From positions 1 through 6,630 of the forward strand of contig JBHEMD010000108.1 in NCBI GenBank assembly GCA_046262735.1: 6,630 nucleotides of DNA, written 5' to 3'. The notes below the pieces were generated by a model. That model was not told the origin of the DNA. It was given only the letters and a program-made list of their open reading frames with translations, and did not search any database. Position 1 is the stretch's first letter. Every line of letters starts with the position of its first letter. Source of the DNA: AV17 sp046262735. GTDB lineage: Bacteria; Verrucomicrobiota; Verrucomicrobiia; Chthoniobacterales; UBA10450. Shown here in pieces: positions 5,494-6,630 of this stretch. A program made the position numbers and the translations under genes.

Positions 5494-6630
5494 TTATTTT
5501 GAAGCGATTGCGACGGGCAATGTCCCGAGCTTTTCCAGAAGCATGTTCCTGGTCAACAACTCAGGAAACACGATCGGCTGGGTCATTTTGCCGGGATAAA
5601 GCACATACAAAGGGACACCTGGGCGGCCAAATTGTTGCAATAATTTTGTAATAACCGGGTCGCCGTTGGTCCAGTCGGCTTTAAGTTTGGTCACACCGTG
5701 ACGGTCGAAGGCCTCCCGGACAGCGGCCGTTTCGAGCACGCTTCGTTCGTTGAACTTACAGGTCAGGCACCAGGCGGCGGTGAAATCAACGAACACCGGA
5801 TGACTCTGGCCCAGCTCGGCTTGCAACCGCTCAGGCGTGAATGCCTCCCAGCCGCCGGCCATTACGGCGCTTTGATCTGCTCTGGCCTCACGAAATTTTC
5901 CGATGAAATAAATGCCGCTGAGCACGAACAGGATCGACATCGTCACAGCGGCGGCTGCGCGCCCTTTTGCTGAAGCGGTCGGGGTCAGAAATGCGCCTTT
6001 GATCCAGCAGGCGACGCTGATCGCGAGCAAAAAACAGCTCGCCCAGATCGCGCCCTCGATGCCGCGTTGCGCGCCGAGCACGTAAAGCAAAAACAGCAGC
6101 GTGGCGAGAAGCAGAAACCCCATCAGCTCTTTCACCCGCACCATCCACGGCCCCGGCTTCGGCGAAAACTGAAGCCATGCCGGCTGCGCCGAGAGCAGCA
6201 AATAAGGCGCGCTCATCCCGGCGGCAATGGCGACGAACATTGCCAAAATGACCGGCGCCGATTGGGTAAAGGCGAACCCAAGCGCAGTCCCCAAAAATGG
6301 CGCGGTGCACGGCGTCGCCAGCACGGTGGCAAAAACTCCCTGCAAAAATGAACCCGCTTCACCCTCGCGCGTGCTCCAGCCGAGTAACCCGCGGCTGGCG
6401 GTCTGGGGCAGCGAAATCTCGAACACGCCAAAAAGATTGAGTGCGAACACCAGCACGATCACGCTCAGCACGAGAACAAAGTAGGCATTGGTAAACTGCA
6501 ATCCGCCCCAGGTGACATCGCGACCGGCGGCTTTCAATCCAATCAGAATGAGCGCGAGAGCGATGAACCAGGCGAAAATGCCGGCCACGAACGCGAGGCC
6601 GCTGCGCAAAATTTTCTGGCGGCTCTGGCC
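5494..6630 (-). CDS. dsbD: DsbD-like thiol:disulfide interchange protein, 5' end beyond the right edge
   Basis: Inner-membrane electron carrier that moves reducing power from cytoplasmic thioredoxin to periplasmic thiol proteins. The visible part is 378 residues, in frame to the last base. The apparent start at 6609 is a TTG reading as an internal Leu in GQSRQKILRSGLAFVAGIFAWF, a typical DsbD segment just after the first catalytic-Cys helix, so the true start is outside. About seven membrane helices follow. The second conserved membrane Cys is in VLATPCTAPFLG (Cys108 counted from the right edge), between GVFEISLP and a Gly/Ala-rich helix. After the last helix comes a thioredoxin-fold domain with FVDFTAAWCLTCKFNE (Cys288 and Cys291) and cis-Pro in RPGVPLYVLYPG. 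The partner Cys of the first helix and any N-terminal domain are off the window. The redoxin gene follows 4 bases downstream. Confidence 0.9.
   Translation of the reverse strand, partial: GQSRQKILRSGLAFVAGIFAWFIALALILIGLKAAGRDVTWGGLQFTNAYFVLVLSVIVLVFALNLFGVFEISLPQTASRGLLGWSTREGEAGSFLQGVFATVLATPCTAPFLGTALGFAFTQSAPVILAMFVAIAAGMSAPYLLLSAQPAWLQFSPKPGPWMVRVKELMGFLLLATLLFLLYVLGAQRGIEGAIWASCFLLAISVACWIKGAFLTPTASAKGRAAAAVTMSILFVLSGIYFIGKFREARADQSAVMAGGWEAFTPERLQAELGQSHPVFVDFTAAWCLTCKFNERSVLETAAVREAFDRHGVTKLKADWTNGDPVITKLLQQFGRPGVPLYVLYPGKMTQPIVFPELLTRNMLLEKLGTLPVAIASK

Noticed and set aside
6607..6609. TTG at 6609 (minus strand) as the start of the DsbD-like gene
   Set aside because: The frame continues to the right edge with GQSRQKI, typical DsbD sequence, so the gene is cut by the window.

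Overview
The window looks like chromosomal DNA of a bacterium from the PVC superphylum, most likely a soil-type Verrucomicrobiota (Chthoniobacterales/Spartobacteria-like). The best evidence is a 51-codon gene at 3086-3241 for the small basic protein (ending in a GQWKEG...GLPK-type motif) that is a signature of Verrucomicrobiota, Chlamydiae and relatives. High GC, GTG starts, poor Shine-Dalgarno sites on most genes, and three kinds of short repeat (a heptanucleotide tract, a GTGAATAGT-type intergenic palindrome and a TGTAGCCGG-type hairpin element) fit that placement. The species cannot be named from the sequence.

Left block (1-2989, + strand). The 3' part of a WaaF-like heptosyltransferase gene, a YbgC-like hotdog thioesterase gene and a GT39/ArnT-like membrane glycosyltransferase gene follow each other with gaps of about 10 and 7 bases, as in one operon. 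Two of the three products point to the cell envelope: sugars are added to a lipid A/LPS core, or to another lipid-linked or surface acceptor. The thioesterase could serve lipid metabolism or the envelope.

Middle block (2990-4868, + strand). A 96-base gap holds a weak promoter candidate and a strong ribosome binding site for the PVC small basic protein. An 80-base imperfect palindrome follows, then a GTG-started RsuA/RluB-family pseudouridine synthase whose last ~20 codons lie on a second hairpin repeat. Its stop overlaps the start of a short-chain dehydrogenase/reductase gene (ATGA).

Right block (4875-6630, - strand). A DsbD-like thiol:disulfide transporter with a C-terminal thioredoxin domain (5' end beyond the right edge) is followed 4 bases later by a secreted redoxin. 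Together they look like a pathway carrying electrons from the cytoplasm across the inner membrane to a periplasmic thiol protein. This operon converges on the SDR gene with only 6 bases between the two stop codons and no visible terminator.

No RNA gene, CRISPR array, insertion sequence or phage gene was seen. No new multi-gene system is evident. The points most worth a second look are the repeats sitting inside or against coding sequence, the tiny PVC protein, the replaced acidic residues in the GT39 protein, and the DsbD-redoxin pair.
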